Shown in pieces: positions 45,236 through 57,764 of a stretch of DNA of 64,000 nt. This stretch comes from Gnomoniopsis sp. IMI 355080 (taxonomy: Eukaryota > Ascomycota > Sordariomycetes > Diaporthales > Gnomoniaceae). Within the stretch, counting starts at the first letter, position 1. Every line of letters begins with the position of its first letter. The translations under genes and the position numbers were made by a program. The notes under the pieces are model-generated. The model did no database searches and was not told the origin of the DNA. It saw only the letters and a list, made by a program, of their open reading frames with translations. Where the stretch lies: positions 95,745-159,744 of the forward strand of contig JAPEVC010000064.1 in assembly GCA_027946555.1 (NCBI GenBank), read 5' to 3'.

Positions 45236-48200
45236 AAAATTGGTAGAGTTTTCTTAAATCGGCTGCGTGACCCGTGACAAGGTTGATTTGCTTCAAGTTA
45301 TCTCAATACTCTCGATTCCTTTAAGTAATTACCAAGTTGGACATCTAAAAATATTTTTGTCCTTTAGCTAGGGACATACTATATAACATACAAATTCGAA
45401 TCCCATCTGCTGTCTGGCGTGTATTGGTTTTGTGCCTAGCAATTGAGGCACCAGAGAAACCATGTCCTTTAACTCTTTATGGGGACTGAAGCCAGACAGC
45501 ACACCCCGTGTGAAAATGGTTCTACCTTGCCCTTTTCTTCGTAAGCTCAACTTTTAATCGCCTAGGTAGATTTATTTTCCCGTTGGCCAGACCAGACATG
45601 GAGACATTTCATGTACGAAAAGTTTCTGTGCGGAAAGTTTCTCTCGGGAGGCCTAATGGTATTGCTCTTTTTCGAAGGCGGTACCGCCACTTGAAAACAT
45701 AACATTACCTGATCTCGGAATGTTCTAAGGCGCTATTCGTCCTTCAGAACAATGCCATGTGCAGATTGGACGTCTGTGCCCATTGAAAACACGTGGTTTC
45801 TCAGCTTGGCGCTCAATAATCCATCTTGGCTTGCTTCGACGCATTGTTCATGTCACACACCGTTGCAAGAGCAAAACAAATAGGTAGGAAGATCGACCCG
45901 CAAATCCGTCTTGATTCACAGTTCATGGACTTTGATTTCAAAGTGGATTATTCGTTCCAAACTAAGGAAAAGAGAATTCATCTCGACCTAGCTACGTGGC
46001 AGAAAAGACCCTTGTTGGCTGCACCGCCGATTTGGTCGTCAAAAACATGCAGTATCCAAAGAGGCCGGGCTGAACATCAGCCTAGTGTGCCTCGTATGAC
46101 CTGCAGGAGACTTCTTGCCCAGACCTGCGAAACACTTGTGTCAAGCTGTCGAATCTCAGAAATTTCCAGGTCAACCCCGCAGACTTTTAACTTCTCGGGG
46201 AAAAGTGAATTTGGTGGCACGGACAGGCGGGTAAAGTCGAATGAGCATATTTAAGCGTTTCCTTCCAGGAGCCTGGCAATCGGCCCAGACGGGATCTCCG
46301 TCCGGACAGTGCTTTGTGGCCTGAACGTTCGTACATCAAGCCTGCATCGTCCCACGTCCAGCCTCATCACAAAGCGTCAAGGTGTGTTTGAGGGTTCAAG
46401 GATTCGGTGCTGTCGGGAAGGCCGAGCTCGGAAGTGTCGAGTCTTGAACTAAGAACCTCTTAACTCAGGTTGACGGGCCTGAAAGTTTGCTGAGCTATTG
46501 CCTCATGCCTGAAGTGCTTTGCCGTGGCATATAGTGCAAGTGTGCGCCCGACTGTGAGTTTCGAACGAGGCACCAGGCCGGTCCACACACTTTCCGGTCT
46601 ATGCTATCATCACACATTGAGGCTTTAAAGTCCACGGATGTCCAAGTCGGCATCTATAAGATATACAGCTTCGAAATTGCCGCCTGATGTTAGGAGTTCA
46701 TCATATAGATATAAATTCGGTGGTAAGCCTGGTCGATTCTCGTACTGTATAGAAACCACCCAGCTAGCCGGTAATGGATCTTCGGCGCGCACGAACCACT
46801 ACGCGTCTATGGTGCCAAGTCAGCAACACGTCCAAATCAGATAAAGATGATTGAAACGAGACTATAGATATCATAGAGGAGTTTGGACCTTGGTAAAGGT
46901 TGCGCATAGGATTGACGGTAGGCGTCATCCGAACTCTGTCAGAGATTTAGTTCAAACAAGCACAGGGTATAAGCTTCATGATTTAGGACGGGCTGAAGGG
47001 AACAAGGAGCCCGAACTTTCGAAACATTATGCGTCCTCTTCGCACCGACGCGTCAGCTCACGTGGCAATACGCGAGCACAATGCGTTCACTAGAATCAGA
47101 CTCTCGGCAGATATGTGCCTCCACGACATGGTGCCGGGCAGTGGCTCACAGACAATTGAACGCCTGATGAATGAGCGACCTCTTTTCAATACGGGCTTTG
47201 TGACTTAATGGATTATATTGAGCCTCACAAAACTGTCAGTCTCTGCAATCGTGAGCCACGACTCCTGAGGGCTGCTCCACCGCACTTAGAACGAAGGTAC
47301 GTGACACACAATGTTTGAGACCAGGCTGACCTCTATTGATTGGCATTCTTTGAGAACAAATTGATGGCTTGATGGGTTTGTGCCTGACAATTGGCAGGCT
47401 TGGCGAGTGATGTCAAACATGCTATCGTCCTATGCAAACAGGTGCCCAATCCCGAGGCAGGGGACTCAAGCCCTGGAGAGGAAGCAACGGAACATTTCAG
47501 AGTGCGGTATTTCTTGCACGACCCTCTCGGGCGGCGAGCATGTGACGGCACTTCGACAGACCTCCGTCTTCAAACTTCGAGCGATGAAAGAGCATCACGC
47601 TTATTCGCCCTTGTGCTGGTGTGCTGGAGCGCTGGATTAAGTTCATGTATTGCACATGATGCACAAGAAGCTTCAACTTCTCGACAACGCTCGAAAAGCC
47701 TCGGGTCGGTATAATCAATGTGTAAGTCCAGATTACAATATTGTTTCCAGCTGCCGTTGAGCCTTGCGAGGTTGGTGGCACAGGCTCCAGGAGCGATAGA
47801 CGCGCGCAACGGCATATGGTGGTGCACGACTACGATCGCCGCGCAGCTTTGTGCGTCTTGCGCACTGTCGCAAGTGTGGTCCCGGGTTTTGGGTTGAGAC
47901 CAGGTTCCAGGAAACCGGTCACTGGATCACGGGTGCCACAAGACACAGCTTGTGAGTTGGCTCCGAGGCAGGCAGGGTCGTACTGACAAGTGAGCAACGT
48001 CGATGCCAAGGTGTGCATGGTGGGAGCATGATTTATGAACAAGCCAGGCGCATTATACACAACTATCCCCGGTTGAGATTGAGTTATCCTACAGGTACTT
48101 GTGATAAGACCCCTCGATGCTGTCTTGGATGCTGAGTTTCGAACTGGGAGCACAGCGTCAGCGTCGACATCGACGTCGAGTTGTTCTCAATTCCCTTTTT

Positions 48201-48582
48201 GGTATTGGTTCCGAGAGGATGTTCCGAAAGGATGTGATGTGCTGGTATAGTACTACCCGTCAACACCGCCTCCCTTGTTCCTCGCCTGAGTCGTGACAGG
48301 GATGAGGGGGCCCCCAAGTTGCTGCCGTGGTTGTATGTACTGCGCACGATATGCTTCTGCCTCAAAGGGTCAGGTGGTTTCTCAAGATGAATCCGGGCTA
48401 CAGATTCCGGGATACTATGTAGAAATGAAGTGTAAATAAGCAGCTGGTCCAAGCTTTCACGGGAGCGGGTCATGAAGTCCCAACTTAGGAATGATCTATT
48501 ATCCCGAGATGGGGCGACCCGTTCTTTGCCCCGATTCGGCCCTGAATTGGCTAGACCTGACTGACCTGACAGCCTGCCACTT

Positions 48583-48669
48583 TACCATAGTACTGTTCTC
48601 TACCATAGTAGGTACTGTACTACAATATCAACAGGTACCGCAGTACATGCCTAGTGCACTACCATAGTA
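48583..48669. repeat. Three direct copies of TACCATAGTA
   Basis: Exact copies at 48583-48592, 48601-48610 and 48660-48669, separated by TACTGT/TACTAC-rich sequence. The inverted copy TACTATGGTA lies at 49281-49290. Confidence 0.95.
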
Positions 48670-49264
48670 TGTTATATAGCACCAGTGGCGGGAACCCCTC
48701 TTAGAATTACCACATAGATAGTAGTACTTCCGTATGTTCCTCTTTCCCCAGCGAGACCCTGTCCGGGTGCCGAGTGGTGCTAGACCCTGGATCCATGGCT
48801 GCCAACCTTGTTCCGGACTTGGAACTTGACCTCAGAAACTGTAAACGTCTTTTTATCCGCCACCTACTCTGCACAACCACACGGATCACCATGCCTCCTG
48901 GCCAGGAACACCCTCTGCGTCTCACTTCTTCGGATGCATGTGCTTGCTCACGTCGACGTCCCATGTCCCGAGCTTCATTTTGGCCAAGGGAGCGGGCCCA
49001 AGCGTCGGTAGAGAGGCATGGCGCACATTCTTTGAAGCCCAATACCCTCAATTTCCCTCGGCTTCATCACGGGCTAATAACGTCCAACTTGATGCAGCTG
49101 CCCAGCGTCCCGACAGTGACGGTGTTTGACCAGCCTCCATGCCACGCTGTCGATGGAACATCTCTCGACTCACGCCTGGAGTCTCGGAGTCCCAGATTCC
49201 AGGAACATTGAACACCCTCCCCTCATCCCTGGCCCTGCACGTCAGGGTCCCCGCCAAGCTGCTC

Positions 49265-49288
49265 CCATAGTACTATGCTGTACTATGG
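49265..49288. repeat. Perfect 9-bp hairpin CCATAGTAC / GTACTATGG
   Basis: The arms at 49265-49273 and 49280-49288 are exactly complementary with a 6-base loop. The right arm belongs to the TACTATGGTA copy at 49281-49290. Confidence 0.9.
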
Positions 49289-51730
49289 TACTGTGGCACA
49301 GTATATACCTCGCTGCAAGCTGCATGTTTGCCTGTTCAAGAGATGTGATTCCCAGACTACCGTACCCATCCTATCAAACTGGCTGCCTCTGTGGATCACT
49401 CTCAGACAGTTGCCAAAAGGATGGCGAACAGCATGCCCCGTCAGGCGGTCACAGTCATCACGATCTACATATCGGTTCCACAAAGGCCACAAAGGCCTCC
49501 CAATTCAGGACAGTCTCGGCGTGGACCAGCCGAATATTAGGTCTTGCGTATGGATGGATAACTTGCACACTTATGGATCGACACTGTCTCCACTGATCCG
49601 GTATTTCTCCTCATATTTCACCACGTCCACCTGCCTTCTGTGAAAGACCACCTACTATCGTGTCCGCGTTTGGCTTGGTGCTATGCAGTGGCTCATCTCG
49701 CCCAGGAAACCAAGGACAAGGAGGACTGCGCACGCGCGCGCACGCACACATATTCACTTACATAGTAGCAGTGCGAAACTTGAAACTGCGGCACCAACCG
49801 CGTCGCTTTATGGGTTGCTGAAATGATGCATTGGAAGTCTTCCGGTCAATCCCGACCGAACTTTCATGGCTTGGCGTAAAGCAAGGGACGACCGCTTCGC
49901 AGGGCCATCCATGGGAGTCAAAGTCGACCCCGGCAGTGCTATATCGCACAGAATAAACGCCCAGCAACAGCTAACTTCCTAGACCCCGTTGCCCAAATAT
50001 ACTGCGTTCTTCCAGGCCGGTACGATGATATGACAGCCAGTACCTTACATGATTATTACTATGTAATGATCTGGTATATGCAACCAGAATTGGAGTTGAC
50101 ACGTATTCTCTGGGACCAGCTGTTGAACTGCTCATTTCATTTGTTGGCTAAATTGGAACTTGGCTCCTTACCTTACAGCAGGAGGAGATCGGAGAAGGCA
50201 TACACGGACAACTTGGTATGGCGAAATGACGTGCGTTTCAGTATCGATCACCGGCCTGCGAGCAGTGAAGGCATGCTCACTCTCTCCCCAAAAAAAGACA
50301 CCAGAGGGCGAGTTTTATCACCGAGAGATTGTCGAGACTGATGGCGATCACGAGAATTGGGGCCCTTTGATGACGGACAGTGCTTTCACAGCAGCATTGT
50401 TCTCGCAGTGGACCCATCTCTTTGTCCTGTAACCTGGAAACACCTACAAACCTTGTCATTATGTGCCAACAGGGATTCCAGAGGACCCCGTCTCTCCAGC
50501 TCTCGGTTTGGATCCAAGCTACGAAGCACCGCGTAGTGAACGATTTGTCTGACGCAGGCGAACCCTGGTATGTGGAGCTCAGCCCAACAAGCCCGAATGC
50601 ACGCTACCGAATAGTGGTAGGGTGGGTGTGCTGCGCGAGCTGCAGACGCCCCTAGTCTTCCCAAGAGGGGCAGAAAAGCGGACGCATCTAGCTGCAGTCC
50701 TTGTGGCCAGCGCACCGCTGCGAACGGGTCCTGCCATTTGTCCTATGGCTCAATTTATTTCGTCATGCCCCTCTTATTTTCCCTTGATTGTGGTCCTTGA
50801 TATAGATATGCTCCTGTTCTTCTCCACATTCTCCACGCGCATATCTCCCGGATGCTCAGAACGCCTCAAACTCTGGTTCGCGGCACGGTACATGTACGGA
50901 AGGATTAGACCTCGATTGGACAGGATGATCTCTTGTTGGACCAGTCGTTCCAGACGCGACTGATCATATTATCGATCGGCCACGACCTATATCATACAGT
51001 GTATAGTATTGTGTCGACTTGGCCAGGCACAGAACCTAACCCTGCCCCGTCCGAGGGTTGCCGTCCTTGAACTAGGTACTTCAGCAGCAAACACACACTA
51101 AATATCCTGGGGTTGACTTCAAGCCCGCAACTTCCCCAGATATCTATTTCACTGTTTCCAGTTTCTTTTTCTACATCAGCCCGCCCGTGTGTTCTACTTT
51201 TTTCTCTCCACCTCCACCCTGACCCAGGTATACCATTTGTTTCTTCACTGCACGCTCGACTATCAGAGTTACCCACAGACAGAGCTGGCCACCCACAACA
51301 GCAACAGGTATTGGCTCGTGACATCTGTCCCGTCCCACTTTCCTGCGCATACCCGGTTGTACAGCTAGCAAACAAGCAATCAGCATCTCGAAAATTTCAA
51401 AGGACAAGTCACTCGAAGGCGGTCACCCGCAGTCTCGACTTGTGCCTGCAACTTGCCCATCCATTCACCCTGACCCTACTTCCTCTGTGTTCTACCCGAC
51501 CGTCGAGACCGTTCCGGCAATGATTCAATACCCAAATTGAACCAGATTCGCAAGACATTGTGGAAACCGGCAGAGACACGTCACACAAGACCACTTCCTC
51601 CTACCCCTTCCTGTGCTATCTATCGACTGTGAGTACTCCACACGCTCAGGGCGACCAGTCGGCTGCAGTTGCTAAATTTATCGCAGCACCAACTTCTCCG
51701 GAGCGACCCCTTTGAGGCCTACATAATCCC

Positions 51731-53062
51731 ATGACCGCTGTTTGTAATACAACACACTTTTGGGACCTCAGTATGATGGAAGCTATGGCGAGACCCATGA
51801 ACCAATGGCACCATGAACCAACGGTTGCACCCAAGCAAAGCTCTTTCACAGACTTCAAGCCAAGCGTAGATGACCGACGAGTCCCTCGAATGTCTACTCC
51901 TCCAAGATTTCCACTGAAGCTGCCTTCACCTCAAGCCAGCTCATTACGACAAGGATCTGTGCATAGCAGCTATGCCAGCACACCGTCACCGCTGGAGCGC
52001 TCGCCACCAGGCCCTCCCGCCTTCTTTGATGCGCATCAATTTTCTGGGGCTCCGCAGGGAACCTATCACGACTATCGGACCTCTTCAGTCCACTCAAGCC
52101 CCGCTATCAACGGGAGGCCAGAGTCGAATCTCGTGAGGACAAGACAGTTGAGCGAGGTTTCATCATCTGCCGGTCAATACGTCCTCGCCAGGACACCACA
52201 ACTGACCAGCTTGGTATCAAGTCAATCAGCAAGCCACGTTTCAGGACCACAGACACCAGGGCCGAATCAGTCACCCCAGGAACGTTCGCAGGCAACAACT
52301 CCATCCGAGTCGTATGCTCAGTCACCACGTCCCCAGCCACGCAATAATATGGCAGTGCACGCTCTATTGAATGACGAGGTCACTCCAAGTGACTCATCTG
52401 CGAAGGCTGTAGGCCCAGGTCGCCATGATGAGGTGAGGTACGAACTCTCTATGCGACAACAACCGGTTAACGCACGGTCTTGCGGTTTTGGTGACAGGGA
52501 TCGCAGAGTTGTAGACCCTCCACCCATCATACAGCTCAAGATTGACGCACCAGGCCTGTCCCGCGAAGAAGTTGGCATGAGGCTGAGGCATCCAATGAAT
52601 ATTGTTCACTGTTCTATCTGGAGCGAAAGCGGTGCGGAAGAGATGTCAGGGATGCCGGACGAGTACACACGCCAAAAGCGTCTAATGGGGAATTTGGTAG
52701 CCTCTCCATTCGTAGGCGTCGACGAACACGGCCAGGAAGGCTGCTTTTTTTGTTTCCCAGACATTTCTTGCCGGACACCAGGCAAATATCGACTCAAATT
52801 CAGCCTCGTCGCTCTTGATTCGCGTCCAGGGGCTAAATCGCCCGTGAAAGTCGAGGTGCTCTCCGACATTTTCCAGACCTTCAGCGCCAAGGAATTCCCT
52901 GGCATGTCAGAATCGTCGGCCCTCGCCAAGACTCTGAAGCATCAAGGGTGCAACATCCCCACCAAAAAGGGCAATGAGAAGGGCGGCAAGCGGGACGACA
53001 GTGACGATTTCTCGGACGAGGATGAGCTGCCTCGTAGGAAGCGGACGAAGAACAAACAGTGA
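51731..53062 (+). CDS. velC: Velvet-domain developmental regulator, VelC-like
   Basis: One exon, 443 residues from ATG 51731; a second in-frame ATG at 51773 (MMEAMARPM) may be the true start, because the bases between them could be the end of a leader intron (CTCAG before it). Residues 1 to about 255 are disordered, rich in Ser, Pro and Gln. The velvet domain covers about 262-395: DPPPIIQLKI, VGMRLRHPMNIVHCSIW, MGNLVASPFVGVDEHGQEG, FCFPDISCRTPGKYRLKFSL and EVLSDIFQTFSAKEFPGM. The C terminus is acidic then basic (DDFSDEDELPRRKRTKNK), a likely nuclear signal. Velvet domains bind DNA and pair with other velvet proteins to control sexual and asexual development and secondary metabolism. One intact C-terminal velvet domain after a long disordered part points to VelC over VeA (N-terminal domain) or VelB (split domain). 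Confidence 0.88.
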   Translation: MTAVCNTTHFWDLSMMEAMARPMNQWHHEPTVAPKQSSFTDFKPSVDDRRVPRMSTPPRFPLKLPSPQASSLRQGSVHSSYASTPSPLERSPPGPPAFFDAHQFSGAPQGTYHDYRTSSVHSSPAINGRPESNLVRTRQLSEVSSSAGQYVLARTPQLTSLVSSQSASHVSGPQTPGPNQSPQERSQATTPSESYAQSPRPQPRNNMAVHALLNDEVTPSDSSAKAVGPGRHDEVRYELSMRQQPVNARSCGFGDRDRRVVDPPPIIQLKIDAPGLSREEVGMRLRHPMNIVHCSIWSESGAEEMSGMPDEYTRQKRLMGNLVASPFVGVDEHGQEGCFFCFPDISCRTPGKYRLKFSLVALDSRPGAKSPVKVEVLSDIFQTFSAKEFPGMSESSALAKTLKHQGCNIPTKKGNEKGGKRDDSDDFSDEDELPRRKRTKNKQ

Positions 53063-55929
53063 GGACCGCGCCCTCAATTTTGTCCAATCTATTTTCTTTC
53101 TATTTTCCACATCCATTGGTTGGGATTCTCATGGGATGGATTTACAGGGTCCTCTTTCGATGTAAATTGTAGGACCGGACACGCATTCAATTCCTTCAGC
53201 TCCATTTCACCGGCGAAGAAAGGGCCGCCTTGAGTTCTCACTTGCAGCGATTATATGCTGTTATTTTCTTGACATTGCACCAAACGACGGATGCACACAA
53301 TGTCATTCGTTCTACGGGGATCAGTCAATGGTTAAAAGGATACAGTGGCGTCAAATACCCTCAACATGGTACTGCGGCCTAAATTTGGTGGTCGACTGGG
53401 GCTTCGGCTTGGGCTTATTGTTCGAGTTTTTCATTTGCCTGGATTGCGAGTAGCTGGAGTGTGGCGTAACATTCCCAGAGAAACTCGGCAAACAGCGTAT
53501 ATTTCATGGCGTTTCTATAGGTATCGGTACACGTAACGACACTACGTGGGCGTTGAGAATGGGAAGGCATATCCACACCTCAAGTCCGCATGGGTGGACG
53601 GTCATAGTACAGGACAACTCCGCGGTGGAGGTCATGGAACTCTTGGGGAATACGGTTTAGGGTGGACAACGGAATTAGGATGGCCAACCACAGCAAAGCG
53701 GTTACTATGGTATAGGCCTGCTTATGGCAGTCTGGGAAAGGTGTGTTTGGGTTCTTTGTGTTGTTCTGGAGTTCATGGGTGTGTGGAATTCCCGAGACGA
53801 GAAAGTCTGCGTCGTTTTACTCTTTCCGGGCTCTCGCCGGACTCTCGCCGGCGGTGCCTCGCCGGTGGGCTTGCACATTTCTTGACAGTCCAATAAAATT
53901 GGAAGCCGATTGCTTTCATCCTCAAGGACGCTTGTCTGGCTTGTCAAACTGCCGAGATTTTGAAACCTTTTGCTACATATTACACAGCGCAGTCAATAAA
54001 TGCCAGTCGATTAGGGGCTTGTCACGGCCTGGCGTAACCAGCTAAAATGTGCGCGCAAAGGATTCCAAATCCGGAAACAACAGCACGCAGTTTCGTTCAC
54101 CAGCAACAAATTCTACGTTCAACAGCAACCAGTCTCTCAGAATGCCCGGCTTTTCCGAATGTCTTTCACATAAGGGTTCTCGTCTAGACCAATGACAATG
54201 TTAGTTTTCTAAACGTTTTCATCGGCCTTCGTTACATTCCTGCCGGATAGTAAGAGATACTCCACTCACACCATCTCAAGATCAGATCTATCTTGGGTGT
54301 CAGCAGTGAACGGGGATTGGTCCCGGCAAATGGGGACTGCCAGATGGCCCGGGAATATCGATTTCGGGGGCCAATCAGGCGCCCACAGTGGCTCGATTGT
54401 TTCATGAGAGAGGAGAGAATCCCATCATACCCTTGTTTCCACTCCTTCGCAGCACAAACGGGAAATGCTTCAATGTCCCCGCCCCCCACCCCTCCACGGT
54501 CTGAACCAACCTTTTGCTAACAAAGGCTGTCTAGATTGCGTTTCCGTTCCTAAGGAGGCATGTCCGGAGATTTCTTGAGGACGGAAAGTTATGCTCAGCC
54601 AGGAAAGCGATCCATGTCCATCACCCGCGCGCGCCTGTTTTGATGGTGACGGTCTGCGCTAGCCAAGCTAGCAAGTAGAAGAAGGCTGGGCGATGTCACT
54701 GTCCTGAGAAAAAGGTGGAACTTTAGGGTACCAGAGTACCCGCGTTGTAGGGTGAGGCCAGGACGAGCAGCTGGCAGTTTGGGAACTCGAACCATAGAAT
54801 GTCAATTTTGGGGCTGGCCAGGTAGGTACAAGTATGCTTCGCGAGAGCCAAGATAGAAAAGTACTTGGGTGCTCGCATCCTGTACCGTACGCTGTGTATG
54901 TACTTTGTACAGTGCCTAGGTGGGTAGTACTACAAATAAGTTCGGACCGAATGGAGGTTCCCAAATGACAGACAGGGCCTTCCTTACACCGGCATTTCCA
55001 AATCTTGACGCACTAAACCGTCCCAAAGTTCATAATCCCCGACCTTGTGTCTTTTTTACTTCAGATGAATTGCTAATGAGGTGGCAGTACCGGGCTCGCT
55101 GTGTGACATGTTGCATGGGGTACAGCTTGGGTCCCAAGGCGCTGATCCGGGGCCGCCGCACTGGCTGCGCGCTGAAGCCTGTTTGGGTTTGACAGGTAGC
55201 GGGGTCCGTCTTGTTTGATCACGCGGCACTATTGTGACAGATGTGAATGGTGGCCACTGAGTTATTGTTGTCATATTGGATTCAACTTGGAAATGAAGGT
55301 GGTATGATAGAAGAGGTACACAACGGCATCAGATTGATATTCTACGTGTTTATGAGCGGTCTGCAGCCGTGATGCGCCTCAGGAGAGGGAGCAAGCGAAA
55401 TGCATTCGCTGCACTTGAGGCCTGGTCGATTCAAACAAAGAATTAGACTCCCGGCAAAGGGACGATCGGCCTGTCAACCAGGTAGAAACAATTTTCGATC
55501 GGTTGATCAAGTAGTTGACACCGGGAGTATTTTCTAAATCCGGCAACTTTCCCGTTAACGCGTTAACGGTTTGGCTGTCCATGGTTGTGTGTGGTCCAAC
55601 GAGGAGTGTCATCCGGCTATTTGTGCTGTGCAGGTACTATGGTATCGGGTATTCCTGATTAACATCAGATCAATATATGGGTGTCGCGAGGTCTACTGAA
55701 ATGGTCAACCCGCATGCTCAGCCCAAAGTATTTGCCCCACTGGTCACGATCACCCACTTGAATTGAGCCAGAGTAGAGCCGGACCAAAGTATTACAACAC
55801 GACAAGCGATCCCTACTTCGCTTCGCGGAACGCTTCGCGCTTCGCGCTTCGTCTTTCTTCGTTCTCTTCTCATTTCCAAAGACTGCATTTGTCATATCCA
55901 ATGACTGGCACTCCTTGGCTGATATCAAG
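53063..55929. other. 2.9 kb intergenic between convergent genes
   Basis: No gene supported. Contains TACTATGGTA copies at 53703-53712 and 55635-55644 and a CTTCGCG repeat at about 55816-55852. Confidence 0.5.
55816..55852. repeat. Imperfect tandem repeat of (G)CTTCGCG
   Basis: Four to five copies of CTTCGCG or CTTCGCGC, broken once by GAA, about 80 bases after the 3' end of the reverse Sel1-like gene's stop codon side. GC-rich compared with the surrounding intergenic DNA. Confidence 0.8.
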
Positions 55930-57379
55930 TCATTCCTTGACGTCCCCATTGCCAATATTATCTTTGATCCAGGATGCCATGTCCTCTCCCTCGGCCAGTC
56001 GGAACCACTCTTTGCTCAGCTTGTGATGCTCAGCCCTCTCATTCTGCGAGAGATCTTGTCGCGCTGCATCTAGCGCCTCTAGCTCGCCTATTTCCCGGCA
56101 TGCTTCAGGCACCCCTGAAATCGCCGCCTTGAGCAGGTACGTTCGCCTCTCGGGACTGTTTCGCGGCCCGTCCATGAGCTTTGCAAGCATGAGGAACCCA
56201 AACGGATTATCAAGTTCTAAGGCGGCGACCCTGAACAACCTCAGAGCCTCTGCGGTGGTACCTTGGGTCCTCTCAAGAATGTAGGCCTGCTCCAGGACAC
56301 AGCTGACTTCCCAATCCCACCTTGGCTTTCTGGGCGGCGGGAGGACGAATTCCCGGCCAGCTGGCGCATCGACTGCCTCACTGTTGGAGACAGATTTAGA
56401 CGTGGCCACTGCCGCCTGGATGCCCTTGCCGGGGGCGACGGCTTCGGTCTCCTCATCCAAGTTCCCTTTCTCGTGCTGTCGCTTCTGCCAGGCCAAAGTC
56501 GCTTGGTTGAATGCGGCCAGAGCCTTCACATCCTTCCCCTCATCCACGCTTCTCGCATGAATCAGTCCCTGTAGTGTTAAAGCATCGGGATCTGTACCAG
56601 CTTGCACAACCTTTTGGAACCGCGCGTTTGCTTCGCGGTACATGAGAGAGTTTGCAGCGCGATCGAACATGTGGGGCGGCATACTTCTAAAGGTGCGGAC
56701 AAGCGACAATGTAGAGGGGACGTAGCCCAGTTCTGACGCAGACCGCAGCATGTGTGTACCCAAGCGCCATCGGGCTGGTGTGTTCCCGGCAAGAAGTAGT
56801 ATACCGATCCAGTGAAGCATGAATGGTGAGAGATTGTGTTCTGAGACGGGGTTTTAGCACGTTGACAGCCATTCGGCATATGTTGACGGCCTTGCTCAGC
56901 CTGACGGGAGATGAAGAAAGACGCCTACCCTTTTCTAGCTTTGGGCGCCACTGGTTCTCATACTGCGTGGCAATGGATATGTAGCGACGGGCGCCATCGA
57001 CACACTCCATGGGCGTGAGATCTTTGTTCCCAAAGGCCTCGAGACCGTTCACCCATTCTTTCAGGGGTGGAATGTCTTGGACAGAGAAGAGAAGCCTGAC
57101 CGGCCCCTTGCCGGACTGGTGATTGGCTTGAGCCAGTACACTGGATGCATGCGTCGGCGCTGGCGACGATGACGGTGCTGTCGTTTTTGGTGATGGTGGT
57201 TTCGCCGTGCGAGCAAGGGGCTTCAAGCGCTTTGTAGCATATTGGCGCTTGCCTTGAGCGTCGCAACTTATACGGTAACCTGCTCGTCGTGTCAAGACCA
57301 CAAGTGGCGTTTCTATTGTAAGTCGACAAGCGCTGCACAGCAGCCTACTGGCTGGGCCATTTGGGTAGAGGGAGCTCAT
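55930..57379 (-). CDS. Sel1/TPR-like repeat protein, probably mitochondrial
   Basis: Reverse-strand exons 57379-56929 and 56840-55930 join into 453 residues across an 88-nt intron, restoring KLEKEHNLSPFMLHWIGI. The N terminus up to about residue 60 is rich in Arg, Ser and Ala and almost free of acids (LTRRAGYRISCDAQGKRQYA), as in mitochondrial presequences. The second half consists of helical repeats of the Sel1/TPR kind: FQKVVQAGTDPDALTLQGLI, KALAAFNQATLAWQKRQ, ALRLFRVAALELDNPFGFLM and YLLKAAISGVPEACREIGEL. These normally serve as protein-binding scaffolds. I do not recognise a named orthologue. It starts 385 bases from the divergent UTP16-like gene. Mitochondrial location and scaffold role are inferred from composition and repeats. 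Confidence 0.8.
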
Positions 57380-57764
57380 GAGACGAGCTCAGGAGGGCGA
57401 TCAAGATGACAAGCCGCGGGCGAAATACGGTCGTGGTTCACTGACAATTATTCCGTCTCATGGTAGTCGACGTCGACCTGGAATTGAGACGTCGATCGCC
57501 TAAAGTAGTGAGTCTGGAACGACATATCTGGAAGGTTGTCAAAGTGTCGACGCTCAACATCATGTCGTTGCAAGCGGGCCCAGAGAAACAACCAGGCTTA
57601 GTAACCAGATTTTGCTCAGTTTTATCGATAAGAAAAAAAGTTCAACCTCTTTCGCACTCGCGACTCTCTGTCGATAATGTCAACCATCCCGTCACATCAT
57701 ATATAACAATTCTACAACCTACTGCATTGCATTTCATCGAATCGCCAGTACTGTTGTGAACAAG
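57380..57764. promoter_or_regulatory. Divergent promoter between the Sel1-like and UTP16-like genes
   Basis: 385 bases separate the two ATGs, so both promoters must lie here or within the genes. TATATAA at 57700-57706 sits 58 bases before the UTP16-like ATG and could be its TATA element. A TCGATAAG word at about 57627 holds a GATA core. These are sequence resemblances only. Confidence 0.55.

Larger units (their letters stand above)
43488..51730. other. 8.2 kb stretch without a supportable gene
   Basis: Many short ORFs, none with a domain, a good start and introns together. AT-richer parts (about 43950-45700) alternate with more mixed sequence. Visible elements are two clusters of CTACCTA words (45143-45166 and 45221-45235, the latter holding TACCTAGGTA), three TACCATAGTA copies at 48583-48669, a hairpin at 49265-49288, and a GC/CA alternating run at about 49736-49750. 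The last kilobase is pyrimidine-rich and is probably the leader and promoter of the velvet gene; the reverse gene at 43487 must have its promoter at the left end. A degraded mobile element is possible but no transposase or reverse transcriptase frame is readable. Confidence 0.5.

Noticed and set aside
45380..45410. tRNA T-loop-like TTCGAATCCC
   Set aside because: No matching T-stem or other tRNA arms around it.
44000..47300. Transposon or RIP-mutated repeat as explanation for the gene desert
   Set aside because: No transposase, integrase or reverse-transcriptase words are readable on either strand and RIP cannot be judged without index calculation, so no mobile element is annotated.
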